NCBI RefSeq assembly: GCF_020010925.1
Contig: NZ_JAGJBZ010000001.1
Coordinates: 1,612,001-1,676,000 of the forward strand
DNA length: 64,000 nucleotides
Direction: 5' to 3'
Origin: Streptomyces griseiscabiei
GTDB taxonomy: Bacteria > Actinomycetota > Actinomycetes > Streptomycetales > Streptomycetaceae
The notes beneath the pieces are model-generated. The model was not told where the DNA came from, did not search any database, and saw nothing but the letters and a program-made list of their open reading frames with translations. Numbering within the stretch: the stretch's first letter is position 1; every line of letters starts with the position of its first letter. Positions 16,752 through 25,855 of this stretch are shown piece after piece. The translations under genes were made by a program, and so were the position numbers.

Positions 16752-18182
16752 ATGCCGTCCCCTCTCTCTGCGGATCGTCCCGCCGCCCAGCCGCCCCGAC
16801 GCGGCACGGTCGACGCGCTCATCTCGCAGACGCGGCGGCTGCGGGGCGACGTCGACGCCGTACGGCGGGACGCGCCGGCCGACGTGGAGGACCCCGAGAC
16901 CCGCTGGCAGCGCGCGCTCTACGATCTGGCCCTGCATCAACTGAGCGATCTGGACGACCACTTGGCCCAGCTGCGGGACGGACCGGCGCTGCCGCCGGCC
17001 CCCGCGCCCCCGGCCGGCCTCCCCGTCGCACCACCCCCGGCGCCCCGGCGCGCCTCCCTGCTCAGCCGGGTCGGCAGCGCCGAGTGGAACCTGCTGACGG
17101 ACGAGGCCAGCTGGTCCGGCGAGCTGTACCAGATCCTCGGCCGCGACCCCGCCGCCCCGCCGCTCACCCTCGACGAACTGCCGTCGCTGGTGCTCGACGA
17201 GGACCGGCCGATGCTGACGGCGATGGTCACGGACTGTCTGATCGACGCCCAGCGCATCGACGGCGAGTTCCGGATCGTGCTCCCCGACGGCGGGGTGCGC
17301 ACCGTGCACATGATGGGCGAGCCCGTGCTCGACGACGACGGCGGTACGGCCTCGATGTGGGCCGTGCTGCGGGACGTCAGCGAACTGCGGCGCAGCCAGC
17401 GGGCGGAGAGCGAGACCCGTGACTCGCTGCACCGCCAGCGGCATGTCGCGCAGACCGAGCACCGGCTCGCGGTCGAGCTGCAGGAAGCCGTGCTGCCGCC
17501 GTGGCGCGGCTCCCTGCGGCTCCCGCGCCGGGGCCCCGCGCGGCTGGACCTCGCGGCCCACTATCTGCCCTGCTCGACGAGCGCCCTGATCGGCGGCGAC
17601 TGGTACGACGCCCTGGAACTGCCCGGCGGCGAGAGCCTGTTGAGCGTCGGCGACCTCACCGGGCACGGGGTGACCGTCACCTCGGGCATGGCGATGCTGA
17701 TCGGCGCGCTGCGCGGCATGGCGATGACAGGGACCGAGCCGGCCCGGCTGCTGGCCTGCCTCAACCAACTGCTGGACACCACCGTGCAACCGGCCCTCGG
17801 CAGCGCCGTCTGCTGCCGCTACCGCCCGGCCACCCGCACCCTGGTGTGGGCGCAGGCGGGACACCCCGCCCCGCTGCTGTTCCGCGGCGGGACGGGGCGC
17901 GCGCTGACACCACCGGACGGCGTCCTGCTCGGAGCGACCTCGGGTGCCGTCTACGGGCAGGCCGAGGTCACGCTCGAACCGGGCGATCTGCTGCTCCTGC
18001 ACACCGATGGACTGGTCCCCCGGCGCGGAGGAGAGGCAGCCGTGCAGCGGCTGTTGGACCTGGCCCCACGCTTCGGTGAGGCGCGCACGGCCCAGGAATG
18101 TGTTCGGACGGTGGTGGAGACGTTCGGCGAGACCGAGCGTGCGGACGACGCCTGTGTGCTCGTGGCCAGGGTCGGCCCCTGA
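16752..18182 (+). CDS. PAS-domain SpoIIE-type PP2C serine phosphatase
   Basis: A 476-aa soluble signalling phosphatase. Residues 1-90 are helical (ISQTRRLRGDVDAVRRD, then LSDLDDHLAQL). Residues about 100-220 form a PAS domain (WNLLTDEASWSGELYQILG, then EFRIVLPDGGVRTVH). Residues about 240-475 form the SpoIIE/RsbU PP2C domain with metal-binding IGGDWYDAL, VGDLTGHGV, LLLHTDGLVP and a final DDACVLV. Such enzymes dephosphorylate anti-anti-sigma factors. No partner anti-sigma genes lie next to it. The ATG at 16752 has GGAG six bases upstream. It converges with the ORF1590-type regulator. Confidence 0.88.
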   Translation: MPSPLSADRPAAQPPRRGTVDALISQTRRLRGDVDAVRRDAPADVEDPETRWQRALYDLALHQLSDLDDHLAQLRDGPALPPAPAPPAGLPVAPPPAPRRASLLSRVGSAEWNLLTDEASWSGELYQILGRDPAAPPLTLDELPSLVLDEDRPMLTAMVTDCLIDAQRIDGEFRIVLPDGGVRTVHMMGEPVLDDDGGTASMWAVLRDVSELRRSQRAESETRDSLHRQRHVAQTEHRLAVELQEAVLPPWRGSLRLPRRGPARLDLAAHYLPCSTSALIGGDWYDALELPGGESLLSVGDLTGHGVTVTSGMAMLIGALRGMAMTGTEPARLLACLNQLLDTTVQPALGSAVCCRYRPATRTLVWAQAGHPAPLLFRGGTGRALTPPDGVLLGATSGAVYGQAEVTLEPGDLLLLHTDGLVPRRGGEAAVQRLLDLAPRFGEARTAQECVRTVVETFGETERADDACVLVARVGP

Positions 18183-18219
18183 AGCTCCTGAAGCTCCTGA
18201 AGCTCCTGAAGCTCCTGAA
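18179..18219 (+). repeat. Tandem 9-bp repeat at a convergent junction
   Basis: CTGAAGCTC is repeated four times exactly, plus a partial fifth copy. The array begins inside the stop region of the phosphatase gene (TGA at 18180-18182). In another frame it would encode Pro-Glu-Ala repeats, so slippage here could extend a frameshifted protein. Confidence 0.85.
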
Positions 18220-18220
18220 A

Positions 18221-18235
18221 GGCCGGTTCCCGGCC
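18221..18235. terminator. Short hairpin between convergent genes
   Basis: GGCCGG and CCGGCC flank a 3-base loop directly after the 9-bp repeats and just before the stop of the convergent regulator gene. It may serve both strands. It is short, so the call is tentative. Confidence 0.4.
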
Positions 18236-18236
18236 G

Positions 18237-19778
18237 TCACGCCGGTGCGATGCCGCCCTTGCCCTTCGGCAGCTTGCCCTTCGACAGCGGGGTCTTCGGC
18301 AGAGGGGACTTCGACTGGGGCTTGGGCAGGGAGAGTTTGATCTCCTCTCGCAGGTCCTGGATCTTCGGATAGCCGGCGTACTGGCCGGTGAGCCGGTACA
18401 TCTCACGCAGCCGGTCCCAGGTGCGGTGGGAGGAGTTGGAGCCCATGGAGGCCAGCGCCAGACGGGCGTAGCCGCTGGCCTGTTCCGGGTCGTCGCCGAT
18501 GAAGCAGGCCGAGGCCATCGACAGGTAGTCGAAGATCTGCGACCTCCCCTGGGCGTTCGTCCGGAGGTCCAACGCCTTCTCCGCGTAGTGCCGGGCATGC
18601 TGGGCCGCGGCCGGTTCGTGCTCCGCGAGGGTGCGGTAGGCCAGGGCCTGCATGCCGTACAGATCCGCCTCGTTGAACATCTGCATCCAGCTGGGCGGCG
18701 GCACATCGGCCCGGTCGGAGACGAACAGGTCCTCCGCCTGGCCGAGGGTGCGGCGCATGGCCTGGCCCTTGCCCAAGGACGCCTGGGCCCACGCCTCGAC
18801 GGTGTGAAGCATGGCCTTGGTACGGGGCAGCACCTGCTCGCCCGAGCCGGACTGGGCCAGCTTCATCAGGTCGAGCGCCTCGTCGGGTTTGCCGAGGTGC
18901 ACCAGTTGTCGGGCCGCCCGGGAGAGGGCCTCGCCGGCGCGAGGCCGGTCACCGCCCTCCCGGGCGGCGTGGGCGGCGATGATGAAGTACTTCTGGGCGG
19001 TGGGTTCGAGGCCGATGTCGTGCGACATCCAGCCGGCGAGGACGGCGAGGTTGGCGGCGACGCCCCACAGGCGCCGCTGGATACGGTCGGGGTGACGGTA
19101 GGAGAGCATGCCTCCCACCTCGTTGAGCTGTCCCACGACAGCCTTGCGTTGCAGCCCGCCGCCGCGGGCCGCGTCCCAGGCCCGGAACACCTCGACCGAG
19201 CGCTCCAGTTCCTCGATCTCCTGCGATCCGATGGGGGCGGCCTCGTAACGGTCGAACCCAGCGGGGTCGGCGTGCAGGGGATTGTCGAGGTCGGGGGCGT
19301 CGGCCGCGAGGGCCGGATCGGTGTGCAGCCAGTCGTGCATGGCACTGCTGAGTGCGGAGCCCGCGGTGAGCGCGACGCCCGCACCCACCAAGCCGCGTCG
19401 GTTGAGCATGAGGTCCATTCCCGTGAATTCGGTGAGGACCGCGGCAGTCCGTTCGGGCGCCCACGGCACGCCGTCGGGATGTTCCACACTCCCGCCGCCC
19501 TGCCGTTTCCCCGTACGCCCGTGCCGGACCAGACCGAGGTCCTCGATGGTCACGACACGGCCGAGACGCTCGGTGAACAGCGCCGCCAGCACCCGCGGCA
19601 CGGGATCGCGCGGGATCTCTCCCATGTCGATCCACCGCCGCACCCGTGAGGTGTCGGTCGCCAGCTGCGGGTGGCCCATGGCCGCCGCCTGCCGGTTGAC
19701 CAGCCTCGCGAGCTCGCCCTTCGACCAGCCGGCCAGGCCGAACAGGTCTGCGAGTCGGGTGTTGGGTTGTCCGCTCAC
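18237..19778 (-). CDS. ORF1590/NsdA-type developmental regulator with TPR-like repeats
   Basis: A 513-aa protein. The N-terminus holds an HTH-like block (TRLADLFGLAGWSKGELARL, then SRVRRWIDMGEIPRDPVPRV). The middle and C-terminus are rich in TPR-like helical pairs (AGEALSRAARQLVHLGKPDEA, then AYRTLAEHEPAAAQHARHYA). It ends in a Lys/Pro/Ser-rich tail. This architecture matches the streptomycete family that includes NsdA (a negative regulator of differentiation and antibiotic production) and ORF1590-type sporulation proteins; I cannot tell which paralogue. I use the GTG at 19776-19778 with GGGGG upstream. It diverges from an APH-fold gene. Confidence 0.75.
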   Translation of the reverse strand: MSGQPNTRLADLFGLAGWSKGELARLVNRQAAAMGHPQLATDTSRVRRWIDMGEIPRDPVPRVLAALFTERLGRVVTIEDLGLVRHGRTGKRQGGGSVEHPDGVPWAPERTAAVLTEFTGMDLMLNRRGLVGAGVALTAGSALSSAMHDWLHTDPALAADAPDLDNPLHADPAGFDRYEAAPIGSQEIEELERSVEVFRAWDAARGGGLQRKAVVGQLNEVGGMLSYRHPDRIQRRLWGVAANLAVLAGWMSHDIGLEPTAQKYFIIAAHAAREGGDRPRAGEALSRAARQLVHLGKPDEALDLMKLAQSGSGEQVLPRTKAMLHTVEAWAQASLGKGQAMRRTLGQAEDLFVSDRADVPPPSWMQMFNEADLYGMQALAYRTLAEHEPAAAQHARHYAEKALDLRTNAQGRSQIFDYLSMASACFIGDDPEQASGYARLALASMGSNSSHRTWDRLREMYRLTGQYAGYPKIQDLREEIKLSLPKPQSKSPLPKTPLSKGKLPKGKGGIAPA

Positions 19779-20014
19779 GTCAAGCCCCCAGGTTCTCGGC
19801 TGAGTTGAATGTAGCCCGCTGTCAGTTGCACGGGGACTATTCGCCAGGCTTCGCCAGGGTGCGCTACATGGTGTGCCATGGGCCATCCGGTGTCAGGTAG
19901 GAAAGCGCCACCCCGACCCGGTCGCCCCGACGGGCACTCCCCAGGGTGTCCCCGGTTCGGCCGGGGCGGGTGGCGCGTGACCTCGCCGGCACACGAAGGG
20001 ATCTGTCCTCCCCC

Positions 20015-21157
20015 ATGTACGCAGCATCGTCCTCCGTGTCCGCCCCTCCCCGCTCGCTGCACCCCCGCCAGCCGGGCAGCGGCGGCCCCTACCTCGACCC
20101 CACCCGTACGGCGGCCCCGTTGCTCGGCGGCGGCCGGGCGCGGCGGGTGCCGGGGCTCGGCACCCAACCGCTCAGCGGGAGACTCGACTTGTCCGGCCCC
20201 CAGGGCGCCCAACTGCGCACCGCGATCGCCTCGGTGCACCGCATCTGTCCGGAGTTCACCCCGGTCCAGGTGCTGCGCCGCAGCGGCCGCTCGGTGCTGC
20301 TCGTCGGCACCACCGGGCGAAGTACGGCCGTCGCCAAGTGTTTACTGGATCACTCCTCCATCTGGGAGGACCGGCTGCGGCACGAAATAGCCGCATACCG
20401 CTCGTTCGTCCGGCACCGCCCCCCCGTGCGGGCGCCGAGGCTGATCGCGGCGGACCCGGACAACTGCACCCTGGTCATCGAGCGGATGCCGGGCCGGGTG
20501 GCCGCCCTGCAGCGGCACCCGGTGGAGGCGCCGCCGCGCGCCGACATCCGGGCGGCGCTCGGCGCGATCTGCCGGCTCAACGCCTGGCGGCCACCGGCGG
20601 GCACCTTCGACGCGCCGCTGGACTACGCGGAGCGGATCTCCCGCTTCCATGAGCTGGGTCTGCTCACCGACCGGGACCTGGGCGACCTGCAGAAGCTGCT
20701 GCACGGCATCGCGCACGCCTCGGGCCGTCAGGGCATGGGCCAGTTCTGCCACGGCGACGCCCTCCTGTCGAACATCCTGCTCTCACCGGCCGGTCCAGTG
20801 CTGGTGGACTGGGAGCACGCGGGCTGGTACCTGCCGGGGTACGACCTGGCGACGCTGTGGGCGGTGCTCGGGGACGCCCCCGTGGCACGGCGGCAGATCA
20901 GCCAGCTGGCGCAGTCGGCGGGCCCGGCCTCACGGGACGCGTTCCTGGTGAACCTGATGCTCGTGCTGACCCGGGAGATCCGTACCTACGAGACGGCCGT
21001 GCAGCGTTCGATGCACGAGGCGACCCCGGCGGCACCGGGCCCGGCCCACCCGGCCGCCGCGCCGTCCGGCGAGGAACAGCGGCTGCTGCTCAGGCGGCTG
21101 CACGACGACTGCCAGTTGGCCCGCAAGGCCGTCCGGGCGGCGGTCGGCACTCGCTGA
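20015..21157 (+). CDS. APH-fold kinase-like protein
   Basis: A 380-aa protein with the kinase catalytic block [14 protein letters not shown], the metal-binding [16 protein letters not shown] and the hinge [10 protein letters not shown]. The first 70 residues are Pro/Gly/Arg-rich and probably disordered. The conserved position beside an ORF1590-type gene suggests a developmental rather than antibiotic-resistance role (inference). The ATG at 20015 has only a distant GAAGGG; a start further upstream is possible. A strong hairpin follows the stop. Confidence 0.75.
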   Translation: MYAASSSVSAPPRSLHPRQPGSGGPYLDPTRTAAPLLGGGRARRVPGLGTQPLSGRLDLSGPQGAQLRTAIASVHRICPEFTPVQVLRRSGRSVLLVGTTGRSTAVAKCLLDHSSIWEDRLRHEIAAYRSFVRHRPPVRAPRLIAADPDNCTLVIERMPGRVAALQRHPVEAPPRADIRAALGAICRLNAWRPPAGTFDAPLDYAERISRFHELGLLTDRDLGDLQKLLHGIAHASGRQGMGQFCHGDALLSNILLSPAGPVLVDWEHAGWYLPGYDLATLWAVLGDAPVARRQISQLAQSAGPASRDAFLVNLMLVLTREIRTYETAVQRSMHEATPAAPGPAHPAAAPSGEEQRLLLRRLHDDCQLARKAVRAAVGTR

Positions 21158-21167
21158 GGGAAGACGG

Positions 21168-21208
21168 AGGTCCGCGGGGCGCCCTGGACAGGGGCGCGCC
21201 GCGGACCT
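21168..21208 (+). terminator. Long hairpin terminator after the APH-fold gene
   Basis: A 17-bp stem with one internal G/G mismatch (left arm starts AGGTCCGCGG) and a 7-base loop begins 10 bases after the stop and is followed by TCGTC. This is a typical strong actinomycete terminator. Confidence 0.75.
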
Positions 21209-21382
21209 TCGTCATGTGTCGGCGTGCGGATGTGGGGGTGGGCATCCGGCCGGGGCGGGGCGGCAATCCCCGGGGAAGCGGCCTCCCCCGGGCATGATTG
21301 ACGGATCGTCGGCCGGCCGGTAGCACAGAGGCACGTCCGGCCCCGCACGCCCCCCGACGCCCCACCGTTCCAGGAGGCCGCC

Positions 21383-23383
21383 TTGCGAGGATCCCCCACC
21401 GACCACAGATCCGCCCCGCGCCCCGGACCGCACCACGGTCCACGCTCCGGACCGCTGCGCAGAACGGCGTTCACCGCGGCGCCCGCCGTCCTGCTGCTGC
21501 CGCTGCTGGGCGCGGCCCCGCCCGCCGGGACGCAGGCCGTCTCCTCGGCCCGGCTGCAGGGCGCCTTCACGACGGCCGCCGCCGAGTACGGCGTACCGCG
21601 CAGTGTGCTGCTCGGTGTCTCCTATCTCCAGTCCCGCTGGGACGCCCACGGAGGCGCGCCGAGCGTCACCGGCGGCTACGGGCCCATGCATCTCACCGAC
21701 GCGCGCACGGCCCTGGCCGGGGCCCCGCACCACGGCGAGGGCACGGAGGATCCGCGCGGCGACGACTCCCGGGCGCCTCTCAAGCCCACGGCGAAGCTGC
21801 CCGGGAACGGCGAACTCCCGGCCCGGCTGCGGACGTTGACGAAGGCGGCGGAGCTGACCGGCCTGCCCGCGCAGGCGCTCCGTACGGACGCGGAGGCCAA
21901 TGTCGCGGGCGGCGCCGCGCTGCTCGCCGCCGCGCAGCGCGAGCTGGGCGCCCGGCCGAGCGCCGACCCGGCGGACTGGTACGGGGCGGTGGCGCGCTTC
22001 TCCGGCGCCGACGACCGGGCCACGGCCGCGACGTACGCGAACGAGGTGTTCGCGGTGATCCGCGACGGCGCCCGGCGCGTCACGGACGCCGGTCAGCGGG
22101 TGACGCTGGCCGGCGAGCCGGGCCTCGCGCCCGACACCGGGCAGTTGTCCCGGGCCGGGCTGCGCGCGGCGAGCGCGGCCGGGACCGAGTGCCCGGCCAC
22201 GGTGTCCTGCGAGTGGATCCCGGCGCCGTACGCGGAGTTCGGCGACAACGACTACGGCAACCACGATCTCGCGGACCGGCCGAACTCGCAGCCCGTCCGG
22301 TACATCGTCGTCCATGACACCGAGGGCTACTGGGACACCACCCTGGAGCTGGTCCAGGACCCGACGTATGTGTCGTGGCAGTACTCGCTGCGCTCCACGG
22401 ACGGGCACATCGCCCAGCACATCAAGGCCAAGGACGTGGCCTGGCACGCCGGCAACTGGTACGTCAACGCGGGGTCGATCGGGCTGGAGCACGAGGGGTT
22501 CCTCGCCTCGCCGGACGCCTGGTACACGGAGGCGATGTACCGGTCGTCGGCGCGGCTGGTGCGGTACCTCGCCGACAAGCACGGCGTCCCGCTGGACCGG
22601 CAGCACATCCTGGGCCATGACACGGTGCCCGGCCCGACGACGGCGACGATTCCGGGGATGCACACCGACCCGGGCCCGTACTGGGACTGGCGGCACTACT
22701 TCGAGCTGCTGGGCGCACCGCTCGGCCCGACGTCCGGCAGCGACAGCACCATGGTCACGATCCTGCCGGACTACGCCGACAACCGGCCCGCGTTCACGGG
22801 CTGCGGTTCCGGCGGCGCGGCCTGCGCGGTGCACGGCTCCAGCGCGGTGCGGCTGTACAGCAGGCCCGACACGACCTCGCCGCTGATCAAGGACATCGGG
22901 CTGCGTCCGGACGGCAGCGTCTCGACGATCGGGGTGAACGACCTCGGTTCGCGGGTCTCCACCGGGCAGCAGTACGCGGTCGCCGAGCGGCAGGGCGACT
23001 GGACGGCGATCTGGTACCTGGGGCAGAAGGCCTGGTTCCGGAACCCGGCGGACAAGCCGACGGCGGTCGGCGCGGCCGGAGTGGTCGTCACGCCCCGGGA
23101 GGGCCTGGCGGACATCCCGGTGTACGGCCGTGCCTACCCGGAGGCGTCGGCGTACCCGGCGGGGGTGCCCGTGCAGGCGGTGGCGCCGTGGCCGTACAAG
23201 CTGCTCAAGGACCAGAAGTACGTCACCGGGGGCCAGGTGCCGAGCGAGTACTACTACGCGGCCACCTTCGACACGAGCGGGCACCGGGTCGTGGTCGGCA
23301 AGGATGCGTACTACGAGATCCAGTTCGGCCACCGGGTGGCGTTCGTGCGGGCGGCGGATGTGCGGGTACTGCCGGCGGCGTAG
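21383..23383 (+). CDS. Secreted N-acetylmuramoyl-L-alanine amidase with extra N-terminal domain
   Basis: A 666-aa exported cell-wall hydrolase. The start is a TTG at 21383 with a perfect AGGAGG five bases upstream. The leader LRRTAFTAAPAVLLLPLLGAA is a signal peptide. Residues about 55-115 (AEYGVPRSVLLGVSYLQSRW, then YGPMHLTD) resemble a lytic-transglycosylase/lysozyme fold. Residues about 305-455 are an amidase_2/PGRP domain with VVHDTEGYW, GHDTV and HTDPGPYWDW supplying zinc ligands. The C-terminal 200 residues contain SH3-like repeats that may bind wall polymers. It stands alone, closed by a bidirectional hairpin. Confidence 0.87.
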   Translation: MRGSPTDHRSAPRPGPHHGPRSGPLRRTAFTAAPAVLLLPLLGAAPPAGTQAVSSARLQGAFTTAAAEYGVPRSVLLGVSYLQSRWDAHGGAPSVTGGYGPMHLTDARTALAGAPHHGEGTEDPRGDDSRAPLKPTAKLPGNGELPARLRTLTKAAELTGLPAQALRTDAEANVAGGAALLAAAQRELGARPSADPADWYGAVARFSGADDRATAATYANEVFAVIRDGARRVTDAGQRVTLAGEPGLAPDTGQLSRAGLRAASAAGTECPATVSCEWIPAPYAEFGDNDYGNHDLADRPNSQPVRYIVVHDTEGYWDTTLELVQDPTYVSWQYSLRSTDGHIAQHIKAKDVAWHAGNWYVNAGSIGLEHEGFLASPDAWYTEAMYRSSARLVRYLADKHGVPLDRQHILGHDTVPGPTTATIPGMHTDPGPYWDWRHYFELLGAPLGPTSGSDSTMVTILPDYADNRPAFTGCGSGGAACAVHGSSAVRLYSRPDTTSPLIKDIGLRPDGSVSTIGVNDLGSRVSTGQQYAVAERQGDWTAIWYLGQKAWFRNPADKPTAVGAAGVVVTPREGLADIPVYGRAYPEASAYPAGVPVQAVAPWPYKLLKDQKYVTGGQVPSEYYYAATFDTSGHRVVVGKDAYYEIQFGHRVAFVRAADVRVLPAA

Positions 23384-23390
23384 CACGACG

Positions 23391-23418
23391 AAGGGCCGGG
23401 TGTACGCACCCGGCCCTT
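23391..23418. terminator. Bidirectional hairpin terminator
   Basis: A perfect 12-bp stem (AAGGGCCGGGTG and its complement) with a TACG tetraloop lies between the stops of the convergent amidase and hypothetical genes. A- and T-runs at its base suit termination on both strands. Confidence 0.85.
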
Positions 23419-23442
23419 TCCCGTGCTCGCTCCGTGCGGCTC

Positions 23443-23940
23443 TCAGCCCTGTTGGAACAGCTCCGCCGGGAGCGGCTTGAGCAGCGCGTAGAGGTCGTCG
23501 GTGATGGGGCGGTCCCAGGCGGCGATGGTCACCAGGACGTTGTCGCTGCGGTCGAACTGGACGCAGGCGATCCGGGACTCGGAGAGCTTGAGGCGCCGGA
23601 CGATCAGCAGGTTGTCGCCCTGCATCACGGGCATGTCCTCGGTGTCGACGACGGTGATGTCCTCGTCGTTCTCCAGCGCGATCAGCAGCTGGGCCACCTC
23701 GAAGGGGACCTCGCCGTCGGAGATCTCGCGCGCCGGGGAGCCCTCCGGGAGGTTGCCGATGATCATCGCGGGGCCGCGGCCGCCGTAGAGGTCGTAGCGC
23801 AGGAAGACGCCCTGGCAGCTGCCGTCGGGGGCGGGCAGCAGGCCGGCACCGAGATTGCCCGGCCAGTCGCCCGGATCCATGGCCAGTACGTCGAAGTCGG
23901 GCCCGGCGGGGGTGGCGCTGCGGCGGCGGAGGAAGGACAT
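23443..23940 (-). CDS. Conserved hypothetical protein
   Basis: A 165-aa soluble, acidic protein starting MSFLRRRSATPAG, with no signal peptide or membrane segment. Recurrent blocks (GVFLRYDLYGGRGPAMIIGN, then EDITVVDTEDMPVMQGDNLL) suggest an alpha/beta fold, but I do not recognise a named domain. The composition is typical of a real GC-rich gene. It converges with the amidase gene and is preceded by an intergenic repeat at 24018-24072. Confidence 0.6.
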   Translation of the reverse strand: MSFLRRRSATPAGPDFDVLAMDPGDWPGNLGAGLLPAPDGSCQGVFLRYDLYGGRGPAMIIGNLPEGSPAREISDGEVPFEVAQLLIALENDEDITVVDTEDMPVMQGDNLLIVRRLKLSESRIACVQFDRSDNVLVTIAAWDRPITDDLYALLKPLPAELFQQG

Positions 23941-24017
23941 GCCGCAATGGTACGGCGTGCGGTGCGGCGGCGGGGCCGAGGGAGCCGGGGGCGGGCGTCT
24001 CGGTCGGGTGCGGCTCG

Positions 24018-24072
24018 GTGGGGCTTCTCGCGCAGTTCCCCGCGCCCCTGAAAAGCCGGGGCTCCGCCCCTT
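24018..24072 (+). repeat. Streptomyces-type intergenic repeat, copy A
   Basis: A 33-base core starting GTGGGGCTTCTCGCGCAG (24018-24050) is followed by a small GC hairpin (GGGGC-TCC-GCCCC). The core matches the copy at 41549-41581 at 30 of 33 bases, and parts recur, split, at 29405-29480. It sits between two genes of the minus strand. Confidence 0.75.
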
Positions 24073-24095
24073 GCCTTTCCCCCGACCGCCGCGTC

Positions 24096-24698
24096 TCAGC
24101 CCGCGGTCTTCTTGTGGCGTTCGTGGTGGCGGGCCACCCGGGCGCGGTTGCCGCAGGAGGGTCTGCACCATTCCTGGCGGGGGTGCTCCTTGAGGAAGTA
24201 CCGGACGCAGCGGGGGGCGTGGCAGGCGCGCAGCCGCTGCCGTTCGGGGCTCGCGAGGAAGGCGAGGGCGGCGCGGGCGAGGGCGGCGGTGAGCGGGTCC
24301 TCGCCGGTGGCGGGCCGGTGGTGCAGGGCGGGTTCGGCGCCGGGGTCCCAGGTGAGGACGGGGACGGTCGGGGTGCGGGCGGCGGCCGCGTTGAGGCGGG
24401 CCAGGGCTTCGGGGGCGGGCAGCAGGCGGGTGGCGTCGGCGGGGCTGGGTTCGCCGGGGCTGACGGCGCGGGCGAAGAGGGCCCGGACGGCGGCGCGGAG
24501 CTCGCGTACGGCGGTGAGCGCGGTCTCGTCGGGGGTGTGGCCGGTGGCGGCCGGCAGTGTGTCCGCGTGGGCCCGGATCCAGGTGGCGAGCCCCATGGCA
24601 TCGGCCAGGTCGTCGGCGACGCCGCCGCTGCCGTCGTGCCGGACGGTCAGGGCGAGGTCCAGGGCGAGCCGTGCGTCCGCGCTGATCGAGTGCTCCAT
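24096..24698 (-). CDS. CGNR zinc-finger protein (ABATE domain)
   Basis: A 200-aa protein with the CGNR finger at the C-terminus: CHAPRCVRYFL, then CRPSCGNRARVARHHERH, giving four Cys. The helical N-terminal part matches the stress-linked ABATE domain that usually accompanies it. Such proteins are presumed DNA- or RNA-binding regulators. The ATG at 24696-24698 begins the conserved MEHSISADARLALDLALTV; the frame runs further upstream without support. It diverges from the transglutaminase-like gene. Confidence 0.8.
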   Translation of the reverse strand: MEHSISADARLALDLALTVRHDGSGGVADDLADAMGLATWIRAHADTLPAATGHTPDETALTAVRELRAAVRALFARAVSPGEPSPADATRLLPAPEALARLNAAAARTPTVPVLTWDPGAEPALHHRPATGEDPLTAALARAALAFLASPERQRLRACHAPRCVRYFLKEHPRQEWCRPSCGNRARVARHHERHKKTAG

Positions 24699-24843
24699 GG
24701 CGCTAATGATAGGGGAGCCCTCACCCATTAATCCGTGTTCGTTTCCGGCTTGAATTGTGGACAAATCACGGTGAATTTTGACACGGCGAGGCGAAGCGGC
24801 CCGCAAATCGAACGCGTGGCCGATTCATTCTGGGGGTCCCCTC

Positions 24844-25764
24844 ATGCCACCGGTACGCCTCGCGCCGGACGCCGCCGTCTTCTACACCGCGCAGAGCGCC
24901 TTCACCGACCCTGGCGAACTCGCCCCGCTCTACGCCGGTCTTCCGCCCGATCCGGCCCTGCTCGCCCGGGTGGCACGGGATCTGATGATCCATCGGGGCG
25001 AGGGCGGGACCTTCGGCCACGCCGTCGCGCGGGACCGGCTGCACGACGACGCCGAGACCCGCTATCTCGACGACATCCTGCGGATCGTCGTGGAGCGGAA
25101 CGACGCGCCGTTGTCGCACGCCCGCGAGCCCGGGGACCGGTTCGTCGGGGTGTGCCGGGACTTCTCGCTGCTGCACTGCTCGTTGCTGCGCCACTTCGGC
25201 GTGCCCGCCCGGCTGCGGTCGGGGTTCGCCACCTACTTCGGCGAGAACGGCTTCCACTGCGACCATGTGGTCACCGAGTACTGGGACCCGGCGCGGGGCT
25301 GGCTGCTGGCCGACGCCCAGCTGACGGAGCCGCTGATCGTCGACGCCTGGAGGATCGGCTTCGACCCGATGGACGTACCCCGCGACCGCTTCCTGGTCGC
25401 GGGCAAGGCGTGGCGGGCCATCCGGGCGGGCGAGGCGGACCCCCTGGCCTTCGGTCTGCATCCGCCGGAAGAGGGGCCGCTCAACGGGGAGTGGTTCGTG
25501 GCCGGGAACGTCCGGCTCGATCTCGCGGCCCTCAACAAGGTCGAGACGCTGCTGTGGGACATCTGGGGCACCGAGGCCGAGGCGGGCCAGGAGCTCACCG
25601 ACCCGGTCCGCGAGCTGTACGACGAGGCCGCGCGGGTGGCGGGCGACACCGTGGACCTCACCGCGGCGCGTGCGCTGTTCGCCGGCCGTGAGGGGCTGCG
25701 GACACCCCGGACCGTCCTGTCGCTGGCGCCGTACAACGGGCCGCGCGAGGTCACCCTCCGCTGA
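24844..25764 (+). CDS. Transglutaminase-like cysteine-protease-fold protein
   Basis: A 306-aa cytoplasmic protein with a transglutaminase-core triad: Cys in FVGVCRDFSLLHCSLLRHFG, His in FHCDHVVTEYWD and Asp in WLLADAQ. The remaining sequence (NKVETLLWDIWGTEAEAG) is typical of a conserved family in actinomycetes and proteobacteria with no assigned substrate; most act as peptidases. The ATG at 24844 has GGGGG upstream. A bidirectional hairpin follows. Confidence 0.82.
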   Translation: MPPVRLAPDAAVFYTAQSAFTDPGELAPLYAGLPPDPALLARVARDLMIHRGEGGTFGHAVARDRLHDDAETRYLDDILRIVVERNDAPLSHAREPGDRFVGVCRDFSLLHCSLLRHFGVPARLRSGFATYFGENGFHCDHVVTEYWDPARGWLLADAQLTEPLIVDAWRIGFDPMDVPRDRFLVAGKAWRAIRAGEADPLAFGLHPPEEGPLNGEWFVAGNVRLDLAALNKVETLLWDIWGTEAEAGQELTDPVRELYDEAARVAGDTVDLTAARALFAGREGLRTPRTVLSLAPYNGPREVTLR

Positions 25765-25807
25765 CGTCCACGGCACCCCGGGCGGGCTGCGACCGTCCTT
25801 CCCGTCC

Positions 25808-25839
25808 TGTCGGTGGGCGGCTCCGGCCGCCCACCGACA
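25808..25839. terminator. Bidirectional hairpin terminator
   Basis: A perfect 13-bp stem (TGTCGGTGGGCGG and its complement) with a CTCCGG loop lies between the convergent transglutaminase-like and DUF397 genes. Confidence 0.85.
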
Positions 25840-25855
25840 CCATCTGTACGGCCGC

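Noticed and set aside
16522..16752. 77-codon frame upstream of the SpoIIE phosphatase
   Set aside because: No Shine-Dalgarno, no recognisable motif, and it covers palindromes that look regulatory.
21212..24601. Minus-strand frame of 1129 codons
   Set aside because: It lies antisense to the amidase gene, is Pro/Arg/Gly-rich without domain motifs, and is a by-product of high third-position GC.
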